A DNA stretch of 23,786 bases, taken from NCBI GenBank assembly GCA_049841315.1, contig JASGDB010000086.1, positions 1 through 23,786 of the forward strand. Direction: 5' to 3'. The stretch is from JASGDB01 sp049841315. GTDB taxonomy: Bacteria > Bacteroidota > Bacteroidia > Flavobacteriales > Weeksellaceae. The translations under genes were made by a program, and so were the position numbers. Below are positions 1 through 8,418 of this stretch, in pieces; the first letter of the stretch is position 1; every line of letters starts with the position of its first letter. The notes under the pieces are model-generated. The model was given only the letters and a program-made list of their open reading frames with translations, made no database searches and had not been told where the DNA came from.

Positions 1-175
1 AAATAGAACCGATTCCCGCAAAAAGGTCAAGCACGGAACAGAATTTCAAATCGTAACGGTTTTCGATAATTGAAAACAAGGCTTCTTTTGCAAAATCCGT
101 TGTCGGACGTACATCAAAGTTTTTCGGTGCGGAAATTTTTTTGGCTTTCCATTTGCCGGAGATAATTCGGAACAT
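1..175 (-). CDS. rsmD: 16S rRNA (guanine-966-N2)-methyltransferase, N-terminal part
   Basis: This is the first 58 codons of a minus-strand gene that runs off the left edge of the window. The reading starts MFRIISGKWKAKKI, continues with VRPTTDFAKEALFSII and reaches VLDLFAGIGSI. The opening ISGKWK segment, the RPTTD..KEALF segment and the DLFAG..S SAM-binding motif I are the hallmarks of RsmD, which uses S-adenosylmethionine to methylate G966 of 16S rRNA during small-subunit assembly. The NPP(F/Y) catalytic motif lies outside the window and cannot be checked. The ATG is only three bases downstream of the stop codon of the small upstream gene, so the two may be translationally coupled. Identity is fairly sure from the family motifs; completeness cannot be judged. 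Confidence 0.85.
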   Translation of the reverse strand, partial: MFRIISGKWKAKKISAPKNFDVRPTTDFAKEALFSIIENRYDLKFCSVLDLFAGIGSI

Positions 176-178
176 AGT

Positions 179-417
179 TTAAGTTGGGGTTGAGTGAGTT
201 TGAAAAAGATTGATATTTCCCGAACCGATTAAATTGTTAATCGTATAATCGAAAAAAAAATCGCTTCTGCCAATATTCTCTACTTTAAAATTTTGAGTTT
301 CTGTAAACAGCTTTCTGAGAGCCTTCTGCCACTCGTCCGTTGTTAAGTTTTCGGGTTTTTTGTGGTAAGAAATTTTATTTTTTTAGTTGTTTTATTTTTG
401 ACGGAAGTTTTATTCAT
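179..417 (-). pseudogene. Small gene upstream of rsmD, broken by a probable 1-base homopolymer deletion
   Basis: No single open frame covers this stretch, but two frames join well. An ATG at 417-415 opens a short lysine-rich frame (MNKTSVKNKTTKKIKF). A second frame, with no usable start codon, reads ENLTTDEWQKALRKLF, then TQNFKVENIG, and ends three bases before the rsmD ATG. Adding one A to the run of six (T-run at 356-361 on the plus strand) fuses them into a product of about 79 residues. A TATTTTTG -7 box lies 22 bases upstream of the ATG, which supports a real transcription unit. The DEWQKALRK...F.VENIG segment is reminiscent of the extreme N-terminus of Bacteroidota SNF2/DEAD-type helicases carrying a SWIM domain, but that is recollection and weak. 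It could be a remnant, a sequencing error, or a genuine short gene. Confidence 0.4.
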
Positions 418-439
418 TTTGGATTTTTATGTAATTGTA

Positions 440-447
440 CAAAAATA
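440..447 (-). promoter_or_regulatory. Putative -7 promoter box for the small gene upstream of rsmD
   Basis: On the minus strand this reads TATTTTTG, an exact match to the Bacteroidota -7 consensus TANNTTTG, 22 bases upstream of the ATG at 417-415. No convincing TTTG -33 box is seen at the usual 17-23 base spacing. The surrounding 418-612 is T-rich on the plus strand and contains no gene I can support. Confidence 0.35.
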
Positions 448-608
448 AAAGTTCTTGGTTTAAAATACGGATTTTTTTTGGAAAAGTTTTTTTGGAGAAA
501 AAAATACTCCTTGGCCTATGGAACATTTCATTAAAGTTTCTCTTGTTGCCGGAATTTATTAAAATTAGATTGAATTTGTTTTTATGACATTTCCTAAAAA
601 ACTGTCCG

Positions 609-641
609 AAATGAGGCTGTATACAAAATACAGCCTCTTTT
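609..641 (-). terminator. Rho-independent terminator of the 649-1323 gene
   Basis: A perfect 10-bp inverted repeat (GAGGCTGTAT / ATACAGCCTC, 613-622 and 628-637) with a 5-base loop starts about ten bases past the stop codon of the minus-strand gene. Runs of T/A flank it on both sides, so it could stop transcription in either direction. Confidence 0.7.
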
Positions 642-648
642 CGTTTTT

Positions 649-1323
649 TTATTTGCTTAGATATTCCATTATTTTTATAAGGTCTCCTTCTTTTGAAAAA
701 CTGAGTTTATTGTCTTTGATATATTTTTCAAAATATGCTTTGTTCAGTGAGAATTGGCTGATAAATTCTTTTTGATTTTTAGGCAGTTTAATAAAATCAT
801 GTCCTCTTTTAATCAGATAAAGGTCTTTTTGCTTTGCATAATAATCATTGGCATCTTTTCCGTATGCGTTTGGGGACTTTTCTCCTTTAAGCAACTCTGT
901 TTTTTCCCGTTTGTATAAGGAATATTTTGGATTTTCAACTAATAAAACCAAATACCCAAACCGATTTTTACCCTCAATGGAATAATTGATGCACTGATAG
1001 GTTTTCTTCAATTCTGGAAATTCGATTTTAAGTCCTTCTTCTTTATTGGTATAATAGAGCTGTTCTCCTTCTTGGAATTCCATTTCATCTTCATAGGCAT
1101 TATAGCGGAGATTCTGAACGTTTTTACTGTATCCTTCAATTATTACTTTATCGAATTGTTTTCCGTTAGGAAATGGGATTCCGTCAATTACATATTCTTT
1201 GGTGGTAGGCCTATTCGCCCTAGTAAAAAAAATTCCGTTAGAATATGAAACGTTTTCATTCCCCACCTGAGCGTATATTGTGCATTGAACAATCACAAAC
1301 GTTGTAATCAGAATTTTTTTCAT
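649..1323 (-). CDS. Secreted or periplasmic protein of unknown function
   Basis: A 224-residue protein with a clear Sec signal peptide: a lysine pair, a hydrophobic stretch (ILITTFVIVQCTIYA) and a likely cleavage after residue 18 (AYA-like context, IYA|QV). There is no cysteine in a lipobox position at the cleavage site, so it is probably soluble in the periplasm or exported rather than lipid-anchored. The mature part is highly charged, rich in Lys, Glu and Tyr, with no membrane segment and no T9SS sorting domain. I do not recognise a domain. It is a single-gene unit: its own -7 box lies at 1343-1350 and a terminator follows at 609-641. Presence of the signal peptide and good codon structure make the gene itself secure; function is unknown. 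Confidence 0.75.
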   Translation of the reverse strand: MKKILITTFVIVQCTIYAQVGNENVSYSNGIFFTRANRPTTKEYVIDGIPFPNGKQFDKVIIEGYSKNVQNLRYNAYEDEMEFQEGEQLYYTNKEEGLKIEFPELKKTYQCINYSIEGKNRFGYLVLLVENPKYSLYKREKTELLKGEKSPNAYGKDANDYYAKQKDLYLIKRGHDFIKLPKNQKEFISQFSLNKAYFEKYIKDNKLSFSKEGDLIKIMEYLSK

Positions 1324-1342
1324 TGGTAATACTATTATATTG

Positions 1343-1350
1343 CAAATATA
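1343..1350 (-). promoter_or_regulatory. Putative -7 promoter box of the 649-1323 gene
   Basis: Minus-strand TATATTTG matches TANNTTTG exactly and sits 19 bases upstream of the ATG, giving a very short leader. It abuts the U-tract of the terminator of the upstream susD gene, so one transcript ends where the next begins. No TTTG -33 box is obvious. Confidence 0.4.
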
Positions 1351-1351
1351 A

Positions 1352-1387
1352 AAAAAAAAGACTGCCTAAAAAGACAGCCTTTTTTTT
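1352..1387 (-). terminator. Rho-independent terminator of the first susCD operon
   Basis: The hairpin arms (about 1360-1366 and 1373-1379) are flanked by long A and T runs. On the minus strand the two imperfect positions become G-U wobble pairs, whereas on the plus strand they are A-C mismatches. This indicates that the structure works on the minus strand, 24 bases beyond the susD stop codon. Confidence 0.8.
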
Positions 1388-1410
1388 ATATGTGATATAA
1401 TTACAAGGAA

Positions 1411-2817
1411 TTACAAGGAATTATCATAACCAGGATTAGGTAATACCGGCGTATTCGCAATATCTGTTTCTCCTCTAGGAATCGGGAATGCGTTGAGGTT
1501 AAGATCTGTAGGTGCGGCAGCAGGTCTAGGAACTGTATCTCCCCATCTTCTTAAATCCCACTGACGAAGACCTTCTCCTAAGAGCTCTTTCATTCTTTCT
1601 GTTTTCAGCATTGCCATATCGACAGAAGTTACAGCTGTTAATCCTCTGTTTGTAATAATTTGATTATAATAATTGAGTGCTTTTGTAGCATCACCTCCTG
1701 ATTGGAGTTCTGCTTCTACACCATTTAATAGAATCTCTTCATAACGAAGCATTCTGATGTTATCCGCTCCTACGGTGTTGGTATATTTACCTGTACCGTT
1801 GTTGTTGGAAAGGTATCGGATAGCATTTGTACCTGTACCGGAAACGGTAATCAGATTTCTTCTGATATCGGCTGTGTCATACGAATTATAGGCGGCCGCA
1901 GAAACAACGATATTGGCATAACCAAGCGGGTTTAATCTTTGGCGGTATGAGCCAGTAGACAATGAAGAATTAATTCCTACTGCCAATTCAAAAATAGAAT
2001 TAGGTGCTGCCCCATTCATCAAGAACTGAAAAGAGGTTTGATGTAGTCCTGCTTGGATAACACTGTATTTTCCAATTAAGTCGTTTGTAAGCGATCTTAC
2101 TTTGGCATAATCTCCTTTGTACAGATAGAATCTTGACATTAATCCTTTTAGGGCATTAACTGTCAAGTCTGTTTTAGTACTTGAATATGCAGTACCTGCG
2201 GACATCAGTTCAAGAGCTTTGGTAAAATCTGCATCTATCTGAGCTTCGGTTTCTTCAATAGTAGCTCTGGGCATCAATGCTTTAGGATCATATTTCAAGG
2301 GTAAAACAATTCCCAATGTTCCATTCGGAATGTATTTTTGACCATAGAGCCTAAATGCGTCAAAGAAGGCAACAGCTCTCAGACCATACGCCTGACCTTG
2401 TGCAAAAGTAGCAGTAGCTTTGTCTACAGTGGTACCTTCAATACTGTTTAGATCTGTATTAATAACGATGTTGGCTTTTGCAATCGCTGTATAAATCTGG
2501 TTATAAGTATTTACAGCATACGCATCGCTGGACAGCTGTGTATAATTATATACATTGGTATAATATCCACCTTGCAATGTGCTGTACATCTCATCAGAAC
2601 GTACCTCCGCATACGCTAAAAAATCTGCACCGTAATAGGTTGTTGCTCTCATTGAAGTATAAATACCACGAACGAAAGCCTGCATTTCCTGCGTTGATTT
2701 AAGAGGAGCCTGTTGTACTTCTTGAAAAAATTCTCTTTCTACGAAATCGTCAGAGCATGAAACGGTTGACAATCCGATTACTAATGAAAGTATTCCTGTT
2801 TTTATTGTTTTATTCAT
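1411..2817 (-). CDS. SusD/RagB-family nutrient-binding outer-membrane lipoprotein
   Basis: A 468-residue SusD-like protein that would sit on the cell surface as the lid of the SusC channel encoded just upstream. It begins with a lipoprotein signal peptide with lipobox TVSC (Cys21), followed by Ser-Asp-Asp, an acidic stretch of the kind that directs lipoproteins to the surface in Bacteroidota. The body shows the helical TPR-type pattern of SusD (for example AKANIVINTD, and the later EILLNGVEAEL and LLGEGLRQWDLRRWGD segments). The C-terminus has the typical FPIPRGE...NPGY tail. Length is normal to slightly short for the family. It starts 11 bases after the susC stop codon, so the pair is co-transcribed. 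No glycosidase, protease or other enzyme lies alongside, so the ligand (glycan, peptide or other) cannot be inferred. Confidence 0.93.
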   Translation of the reverse strand: MNKTIKTGILSLVIGLSTVSCSDDFVEREFFQEVQQAPLKSTQEMQAFVRGIYTSMRATTYYGADFLAYAEVRSDEMYSTLQGGYYTNVYNYTQLSSDAYAVNTYNQIYTAIAKANIVINTDLNSIEGTTVDKATATFAQGQAYGLRAVAFFDAFRLYGQKYIPNGTLGIVLPLKYDPKALMPRATIEETEAQIDADFTKALELMSAGTAYSSTKTDLTVNALKGLMSRFYLYKGDYAKVRSLTNDLIGKYSVIQAGLHQTSFQFLMNGAAPNSIFELAVGINSSLSTGSYRQRLNPLGYANIVVSAAAYNSYDTADIRRNLITVSGTGTNAIRYLSNNNGTGKYTNTVGADNIRMLRYEEILLNGVEAELQSGGDATKALNYYNQIITNRGLTAVTSVDMAMLKTERMKELLGEGLRQWDLRRWGDTVPRPAAAPTDLNLNAFPIPRGETDIANTPVLPNPGYDNSL

Positions 2818-2828
2818 AATTTTAAATT

Positions 2829-5639
2829 TTAAAAGCTAAGATTAACTCCAAATAGATAAGTTTTTAATATTGGCAGCGCCAAATTGGTATATCCTGCTAC
2901 ATTCACTTCCGGGTCAAATTTCAGTCTGTCGTCAAATCTGTGGGTCCATGCATTATTAGCCATTACATATACCTGTACAGAATTAAGACCGGAACCTTGT
3001 AAAAACTCAGAATTAAATGTATATCCAAATCTTGCATTGCTTAATCTGATGAAATCCGAATCATACAGGAATCTTGTAGAAGCTCTGTTTGATAATTTAT
3101 TACCACCATAGATAGGTTTTGGATTGGCTGCATTTGGATTTTCGGAAGTCCAATAATCATCATAAACATCTCCGTATCCAGGGTAAGTAAGGGTATACTG
3201 ACCGTCACTCCATGTATAAACCGACCAGTCGTCATAAATCTTACCTCCGAATCCATATGTGAACTGCAGGTCAAGAGCAAAACCTTTATAAGATAATGAA
3301 GTGTTGGCTCCGCCGAACAAAGTACTTAAAAACGATCCTTGTACAGCTTGCTGAGCCGTATTGTAATTGTTTGTAGTTTCTCCGTCCACACCATTAATAT
3401 ACCATAACGGATCTCCTGTTGCCGGGTCTACACCTGCCCATTTTCTAAGGTAGAATGTACGTACTCCTTCACCAACTCTGAGTGTAGTGGTAGATCCGTT
3501 TACTGTCCCTCCGTAAAGCTCGGTAATCTCATTGTCAAGTGTAGACAGGTTGGCACCAAGATTCCATTGGAAATTTTCCCCTCTGATGATATCAGCATTT
3601 ACGGCAAATTCAAAACCTTTGTTAACCAATGTTCCTATATTGTCAACATAAGAAGTTAACCCCTGAGCCGGAGATAAAGGAAGGTTGTATATTAAATCCT
3701 TGGTTTCTTTGTTGTAATATTCTGCAGTAATCTTAATTCTGTCTCTTAATAATCCGATGTCAAGTCCAACGTTTAAAGGATTTACTGTTTCCCAGCTTAA
3801 GTTAGGGTTGATAACACCGTCGTAAGTACCTGCAGCATAATCGTTATAGTTGGTTGTAAAAGCGTATCTGGCATAAGGATTGGCACTTACTTGATTCCCT
3901 AATTTACCATAAGATCCTCTGAACTTTAACATTGAAATTGCTTCAATCTCCTTAAAGAAGTTGATTCTTGCCAAGTCAACTCCAACCCCAACAGACCAGA
4001 AATTACCGGCTTTCTTTCCAGGTAAAAACTGAGACAATACATCTCTTCTGTATGAGGCATCTACCAAAAATAATTTATCATAATCATAATGTCCGGTAGC
4101 TGCATATCCGTAGCGGGATGATATAACTTTAGATCCTTCCTGTCCGTATGGTACCACAAAGTTTGATAATGTTTCCAGTTCAGGTGATCCAACTGTAATA
4201 CCGGTAGCTCTCAAAAACTTTCTGTCGGATTTATACGCCTCTTGAATCAAAGAAGCTCCAACATTATGCAATCCCAATTTTTTAGTATAGTCCAAAATAT
4301 TCTGAACGTTGAAATTGAAGTATCTGTTTACAGATGTTCTTTGGTATCCTCCGTATCCATAACCGTCTCCATGGCGCGGATTCCAGTATGTATCTTCCTC
4401 AATATTGATATATTCCGGTGAGAAAACAAATCTGTATGTTAGGTTACTTAAAATTTTATACTCCAGATTTAAGTTTGCAAAAGCTCTCAAAGTTCCTGCT
4501 TGAACATAGTTGTTCTCCAAAAGATATCCCGGATTGAACATATTATTACTCAATCTCATTGTAGAAGGATTCCAATACCATGAACCGTCTTCATTTCTTG
4601 CAGGGTCTGTTGTACGGTTAAAATATTGTGCTAAAATTGGATTAGCAAAAGCTCCACCTTCTGAAAGTGTTCTGGTTTTACCATGAGAAATCTGGAAATC
4701 AGAGCTTATTTTTATTTTTTCAGTTGCCTGATATGCTAATTTCGTTGTATAGGACAATCTTTTAAAATACGAATTTTTGATAATACTGTTCTGGTCAAAC
4801 ATGTTTGCAGAAGCATAATACGTAAACTTATCATTTCCTCCCGACATGCTGAAATCTGAATTCTGCTGATAGCCGTCCTTTCTTACAACATCCTGCCAAT
4901 CAGTATTTACAGTTGATTTAAATAATGCGTTAATTGTGGCATTCGTCAGCGTAGCATTATTTTGATAATCTTCCAGAGTATAATTAGCCGAAAAATAATT
5001 ATTAAACATATCTTTCATATATATCTGCCACTCGGAAGTGGTAAATGCTCTGTTAGAACTTACAGCCTGCTGATTAAAACCTGTATTAAAAGACAAATTA
5101 AATTTAGCTTTTCCTTTTTTACCAGATTTTGTTGTAATTACAATAACACCCGCACCGGCATCCGCTCCATAAACCGCCGTAGAAACAGCATCTTTCAATA
5201 CAGTAATATTTTCTACATCATCGGGATTTAGGTTAGCAAGGATGTTGGCAGTCGTATTGGCAGTAGTCAAGTCTCCACTGGCAACTCTTACACCATCTAC
5301 TACGTAAATAGGAGTTGTAACTCCATTGATTGATGAAATACCCCTCACTCTGACATTCGTAAAGCCTCCAGGCTGTCCGGAGGCAGCTCCCACCTGCACA
5401 CCGGTAACTCTACCTTGCAGCATCTTATCCACAGAAGCAACCGGCACATCTTCAATGGCTTTAGCTGTCATGGTGCTTGTAGCACCTGTTATCTCCTGTA
5501 TCGTTTTCTTCTGCCCAAATCCAACTACAACAACTTCTTCAATGTTTGTAATTGTGTCTTTCGGTTTTTTCTGCGCCATTATTGCCTGTCCTGTAAAGAA
5601 TACGACAGCAGTCGTTAGCACTTTCAATTTTACATTCAT
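2829..5639 (-). CDS. SusC/RagA-family TonB-dependent outer-membrane receptor
   Basis: A 936-residue TonB-dependent transporter of the SusC type, which imports oligomers across the outer membrane with its SusD partner. After the signal peptide (MNVKLKVLTTAVVFF...MAQ) comes the EEVVVVGFG TonB-box region, then the plug domain, about residues 40-165, with IYVVDGVRV, ITVLKDA and GVIVITTKSGKKG, followed by the beta-barrel ending in an aromatic residue (NLSF). It lacks the N-terminal carboxypeptidase-like domain found in many SusC proteins, which fits its moderate length. I prefer the ATG at 5639. The in-frame ATG at 5657 would add MLKIVN before a canonical signal peptide and would leave almost no leader after the predicted promoter at 5668-5697. 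No anti-sigma/ECF pair flanks it, so how it is regulated is not visible. Confidence 0.93.
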   Translation of the reverse strand: MNVKLKVLTTAVVFFTGQAIMAQKKPKDTITNIEEVVVVGFGQKKTIQEITGATSTMTAKAIEDVPVASVDKMLQGRVTGVQVGAASGQPGGFTNVRVRGISSINGVTTPIYVVDGVRVASGDLTTANTTANILANLNPDDVENITVLKDAVSTAVYGADAGAGVIVITTKSGKKGKAKFNLSFNTGFNQQAVSSNRAFTTSEWQIYMKDMFNNYFSANYTLEDYQNNATLTNATINALFKSTVNTDWQDVVRKDGYQQNSDFSMSGGNDKFTYYASANMFDQNSIIKNSYFKRLSYTTKLAYQATEKIKISSDFQISHGKTRTLSEGGAFANPILAQYFNRTTDPARNEDGSWYWNPSTMRLSNNMFNPGYLLENNYVQAGTLRAFANLNLEYKILSNLTYRFVFSPEYINIEEDTYWNPRHGDGYGYGGYQRTSVNRYFNFNVQNILDYTKKLGLHNVGASLIQEAYKSDRKFLRATGITVGSPELETLSNFVVPYGQEGSKVISSRYGYAATGHYDYDKLFLVDASYRRDVLSQFLPGKKAGNFWSVGVGVDLARINFFKEIEAISMLKFRGSYGKLGNQVSANPYARYAFTTNYNDYAAGTYDGVINPNLSWETVNPLNVGLDIGLLRDRIKITAEYYNKETKDLIYNLPLSPAQGLTSYVDNIGTLVNKGFEFAVNADIIRGENFQWNLGANLSTLDNEITELYGGTVNGSTTTLRVGEGVRTFYLRKWAGVDPATGDPLWYINGVDGETTNNYNTAQQAVQGSFLSTLFGGANTSLSYKGFALDLQFTYGFGGKIYDDWSVYTWSDGQYTLTYPGYGDVYDDYWTSENPNAANPKPIYGGNKLSNRASTRFLYDSDFIRLSNARFGYTFNSEFLQGSGLNSVQVYVMANNAWTHRFDDRLKFDPEVNVAGYTNLALPILKTYLFGVNLSF

Positions 5640-5667
5640 ATTAACAATTTTTAACATATTATTTATG

Positions 5668-5697
5668 CAAAAATGTTAAAAAAAATTCAGATTACAA
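5668..5697 (-). promoter_or_regulatory. Putative promoter of the first susCD operon
   Basis: On the minus strand a TTG (5695-5697) is followed after 19 bases by CATTTTTG (5668-5675). The spacing fits the Bacteroidota -33/-7 architecture; the -7 box deviates from TANNTTTG only at its first base. The predicted start of transcription lies close to the upstream ATG at 5657, which favours translation from 5639. Confidence 0.5.
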
Positions 5698-5786
5698 AAG
5701 AAATTTAATTTTTTTTCTTGAATTTATCTGTTTTATTACAGAAAAAAAACGATAATACGGTTTTTTTGATGAGAAAATGGCAGGTG

Positions 5787-7277
5787 TTAATTTATATTAA
5801 ATTTCCTTTCCTTAATCAACTCCGCAATCACCAGAATATCCTCGCCAATCAATCGGTCGTTTTCTAATTTTGCTACTTTTGAACGGATAATCTCAAAATT
5901 TTCTTCGATAATTTTCGAGCATTTTGTAGGTCTTCGGAATTCTATACCTTGTGCCGCAAACATCAATTCCACCGCAAAAATATTGACTAAATTATCCAAA
6001 ACCTGATTGAATTTTCTTCCCGAAATACTTCCCATTGAAACGTGGTCTTCCTGCCCTAAACTCGTCGGAATAGAATCTGCGGAAGCCGGAAAACACAGTG
6101 TTTTATTTTCAGTAACCAAAGCCGCGGAAGTATATTGCGGAATCATAAAACCGGAATTTAAGCCCGAACTTTCAGTCAATAATCTCGGAAGCCCGAATTT
6201 TCCTTCCAGCAAAAGATAACTTCTTCTGTCCGAAATATTTCCGAGTTCCGCCGCAGCCAAAGTCGCATAATCCAAAGGCAAAGCCATTAACTGACCGTGA
6301 AAATTTCCGCCCGAAATAGATTCTTCCGCACTCAAAACAATCGGATTATCCGTCACAGAATTGAGTTCGGTTTCTGCCATCATTTTTAAATGTTCAAACG
6401 CATTTCTACTCGCTCCGTGAACCTGCGGAACACACCTCATCGAATACGGGTCTTGTACTCTGTCGCAAAATTCGTGAGCTTTCAAATTTTCAGAATTTTT
6501 CAAAAATTTCAACATTCTTGCCGCCACTTTTTTGCTTCCACTGAAAGGACGAATCTCGTGAAGCTCCTTTTTGAAAGGACTTGCCGAACCTCTGTACGCT
6601 TCAAGGCTCATTGCCGCCGTCATATCCGCCAAATCCAACAGATATTCCATTTTTTCCAAACCTTTTATAGCGTGAGCGAGGATAAACTGCGTTCCGTTAA
6701 TCAATCCCAAACCTTCTTTTGGCCCTAATTTCAAAGGTTTTAACTGATGTTTTTTCAAAATTTTTGAAGTTTCCACCGGCTGACCGTTTTCCCAGACTTT
6801 TCCCAATCCCAAAAGCGGCAAAACCAGATGCGACAAAGGTGCTAAATCGCCCGAAGCACCGACAGAACCTTGCTCCGGAACAACAGGAATAATGTCTTTT
6901 TCCAGCATCAGAAGCAATCTTTCAATCACTTCCAGAGAAACTCCCGAAAATCCCCGAGAAAGTGCGTGAACTTTGGAAATCATCATTATTTTGGAAAGCT
7001 CCTTGTCAATCGGTTTTCCGACACCAACTGCGTGGGAAATGATGAGATTATGCTGCAACTGAGCCGTTTCATCTTCGGAAATTTTCACATCGCAGAGAGG
7101 GCCGAAACCGGTATTGATTCCGTAAACCGTTCTGTCCGACTCCACAATTTTCCGGACATTTTTCTGCGAATCCAGTATTTGTTTTTTTGAGGTTTTATCC
7201 AATTTTCCCGCTTTCGGATTTCGGGCAATTTCCAAAACATCTTCTATCGTAAAATGACTGACACCGTATATTTTCAT
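5787..7277 (-). CDS. hutH: Histidine ammonia-lyase (histidase)
   Basis: HutH removes ammonia from L-histidine to give urocanate, the first step of histidine breakdown, in the cytoplasm. The 496-residue length is usual. The GSVGASGDLAPLSH signature carries the Ala141-Ser142-Gly143 triad that cyclises into the MIO electrophile. Other active-site landmarks are present: Tyr52 in VYGINTGFGPL, the GLINGTQ motif (Asn194) and Tyr278 in QDPYSMRC. Family members acting on tyrosine or phenylalanine share the fold. His82 in the SHAVGVG segment follows the usual histidase pattern and argues for histidine as substrate. No hutU, hutI or hutG lies next to it, so the rest of the pathway must be elsewhere. No strong promoter or terminator is seen: minus-strand TACTTTTA near 7299 is one base off the -7 consensus. 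Confidence 0.93.
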   Translation of the reverse strand: MKIYGVSHFTIEDVLEIARNPKAGKLDKTSKKQILDSQKNVRKIVESDRTVYGINTGFGPLCDVKISEDETAQLQHNLIISHAVGVGKPIDKELSKIMMISKVHALSRGFSGVSLEVIERLLLMLEKDIIPVVPEQGSVGASGDLAPLSHLVLPLLGLGKVWENGQPVETSKILKKHQLKPLKLGPKEGLGLINGTQFILAHAIKGLEKMEYLLDLADMTAAMSLEAYRGSASPFKKELHEIRPFSGSKKVAARMLKFLKNSENLKAHEFCDRVQDPYSMRCVPQVHGASRNAFEHLKMMAETELNSVTDNPIVLSAEESISGGNFHGQLMALPLDYATLAAAELGNISDRRSYLLLEGKFGLPRLLTESSGLNSGFMIPQYTSAALVTENKTLCFPASADSIPTSLGQEDHVSMGSISGRKFNQVLDNLVNIFAVELMFAAQGIEFRRPTKCSKIIEENFEIIRSKVAKLENDRLIGEDILVIAELIKERKFNIN

Positions 7278-7419
7278 TCCTAAAATAATTTGGCTAAAAG
7301 TACAATTTTTCAGAAAGGTGAGGAAATCTGAATTTTCTACTAAAAAGGAGACGGATTCAACTGCTCAATGCGATATATAAGCTAAATCAACAAAAAAAAT
7401 CAATTCTAAGTACAGCTTT

Positions 7420-8403
7420 TTATTTGAAAACCTCCATAATTTCCTCAAATGTTACGTTCCCGAAATATTGGGTAAGGTCAACAGCCGAAAGCATTGTGCG
7501 GATAACTTTTTCCTCGTGTTTCAGTCCGATGAGTTTTTCTTCAATATCCTCAATCGGCTGTGAGGCGAAGAAATCTCCGTATATTTTTGCCTTTTCGATG
7601 TGTCCGTGTTTCACGTCGAGGTGCAGCTCAATGAATCCTGCCGGAACTTTTATGGCTTTTTTAAAATTATATTCCGGTGAAAATCCGAAATTCCAGTCCC
7701 ATGTTTCGTACTTTTCCTTTTTCAGCTTGGCAATTCCCCGGAGGTCTTCTTCCGTCAGATGATAGATTTTCGCATCGGGATTGTCGGCAATGATTTCTTC
7801 AATCAGCCATTCTTTAAGGGTTTCTGTGGTTGTGCCTTCGGGAAGGTAATCAATCAGATTCGTTACGCGGGCACGGTTGGATTTTACGGCTTTGTCTATG
7901 AATTTAAGAGGGTTTACTTTCAGCGCATCGCCCAAAACACTCATTTCCGAGTTGAAAAGAATCGTTCCGTGCTGAATCATTTTTCCTTTTCTTGCCAGTT
8001 TTGCATTGCCACTGAATTTCTTTCCGTCAACTAAAAGGTCGTTTCTTCCTACCCGTTCTGCAGGGACATTTTTTTTGTTTAATAATTTCAAAACCGGTTC
8101 TGTAAAGCGGGAAAAGTCCATGAAATCATCCTGTCCCAACATCGTATGAAACGAAAAATTCAGATTTCCCATATCGTGGTAAACGGTTCCGCCTCCGGAC
8201 ATTCTGCGGACGACTTTGATGTTGTGTTCTTTCACGAAATCGTAATTGATTTCCGCAAGCGTATTCTGAAATTTTCCGACAATAATGGACGGAGCATTTA
8301 CATAAAGCAGAAAAATGTCTTCATCAGGAAAGCGTTCCAGAAGGTATTCTTCGGAAGCAATATTGGAATAAGCATCGGTAGTAGGGGAGTCGATAATCAG
8401 CAC
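7420..8403 (-). CDS. lplA: Lipoate-protein ligase A
   Basis: The enzyme activates lipoate with ATP and attaches it to a lysine on lipoyl domains (2-oxoacid dehydrogenase E2 subunits and glycine-cleavage H protein). The cofactor-transferase domain contains RRMSGGGTVYHD, the lipoate-binding RR.SGGG motif, and DGKKFSGNA, whose second lysine (about residue 129) is the conserved catalytic one. The last third carries the accessory C-terminal domain (WDWNFGFSPEYNF onward), as in single-chain LplA. I chose the GTG at 8403 (MLIIDSPTTDAYSN). The longer frame begins with a TTG at 8421 lying inside the -7 box at 8419-8426, and would add an unlikely hydrophobic MLKIFI extension. Length 327 residues, normal. 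It diverges from glyA; no terminator is obvious downstream. Confidence 0.92.
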   Translation of the reverse strand: MLIIDSPTTDAYSNIASEEYLLERFPDEDIFLLYVNAPSIIVGKFQNTLAEINYDFVKEHNIKVVRRMSGGGTVYHDMGNLNFSFHTMLGQDDFMDFSRFTEPVLKLLNKKNVPAERVGRNDLLVDGKKFSGNAKLARKGKMIQHGTILFNSEMSVLGDALKVNPLKFIDKAVKSNRARVTNLIDYLPEGTTTETLKEWLIEEIIADNPDAKIYHLTEEDLRGIAKLKKEKYETWDWNFGFSPEYNFKKAIKVPAGFIELHLDVKHGHIEKAKIYGDFFASQPIEDIEEKLIGLKHEEKVIRTMLSAVDLTQYFGNVTFEEIMEVFK

Positions 8404-8418
8404 AATAAAAATTTTTAA

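Noticed and set aside
340..534. Plus-strand 64-codon frame rich in Phe, Lys and Leu
   Set aside because: It lies in T-rich DNA, antisense to the better-supported small gene and its promoter box, and has no domain-like features.
5326..5679. Plus-strand frame antisense to the start of the first susC
   Set aside because: It mirrors the conserved plug-domain coding sequence and shows no family features.
5640..5786. Possible hutH terminator in the susC-hutH gap
   Set aside because: Only short, imperfect inverted repeats near T runs were found, too weak to call.
7759..8034. Plus-strand frame antisense to lplA, as with others antisense to hutH, glyA, rpoN and asnS
   Set aside because: All are shadows of strongly conserved genes on the other strand.
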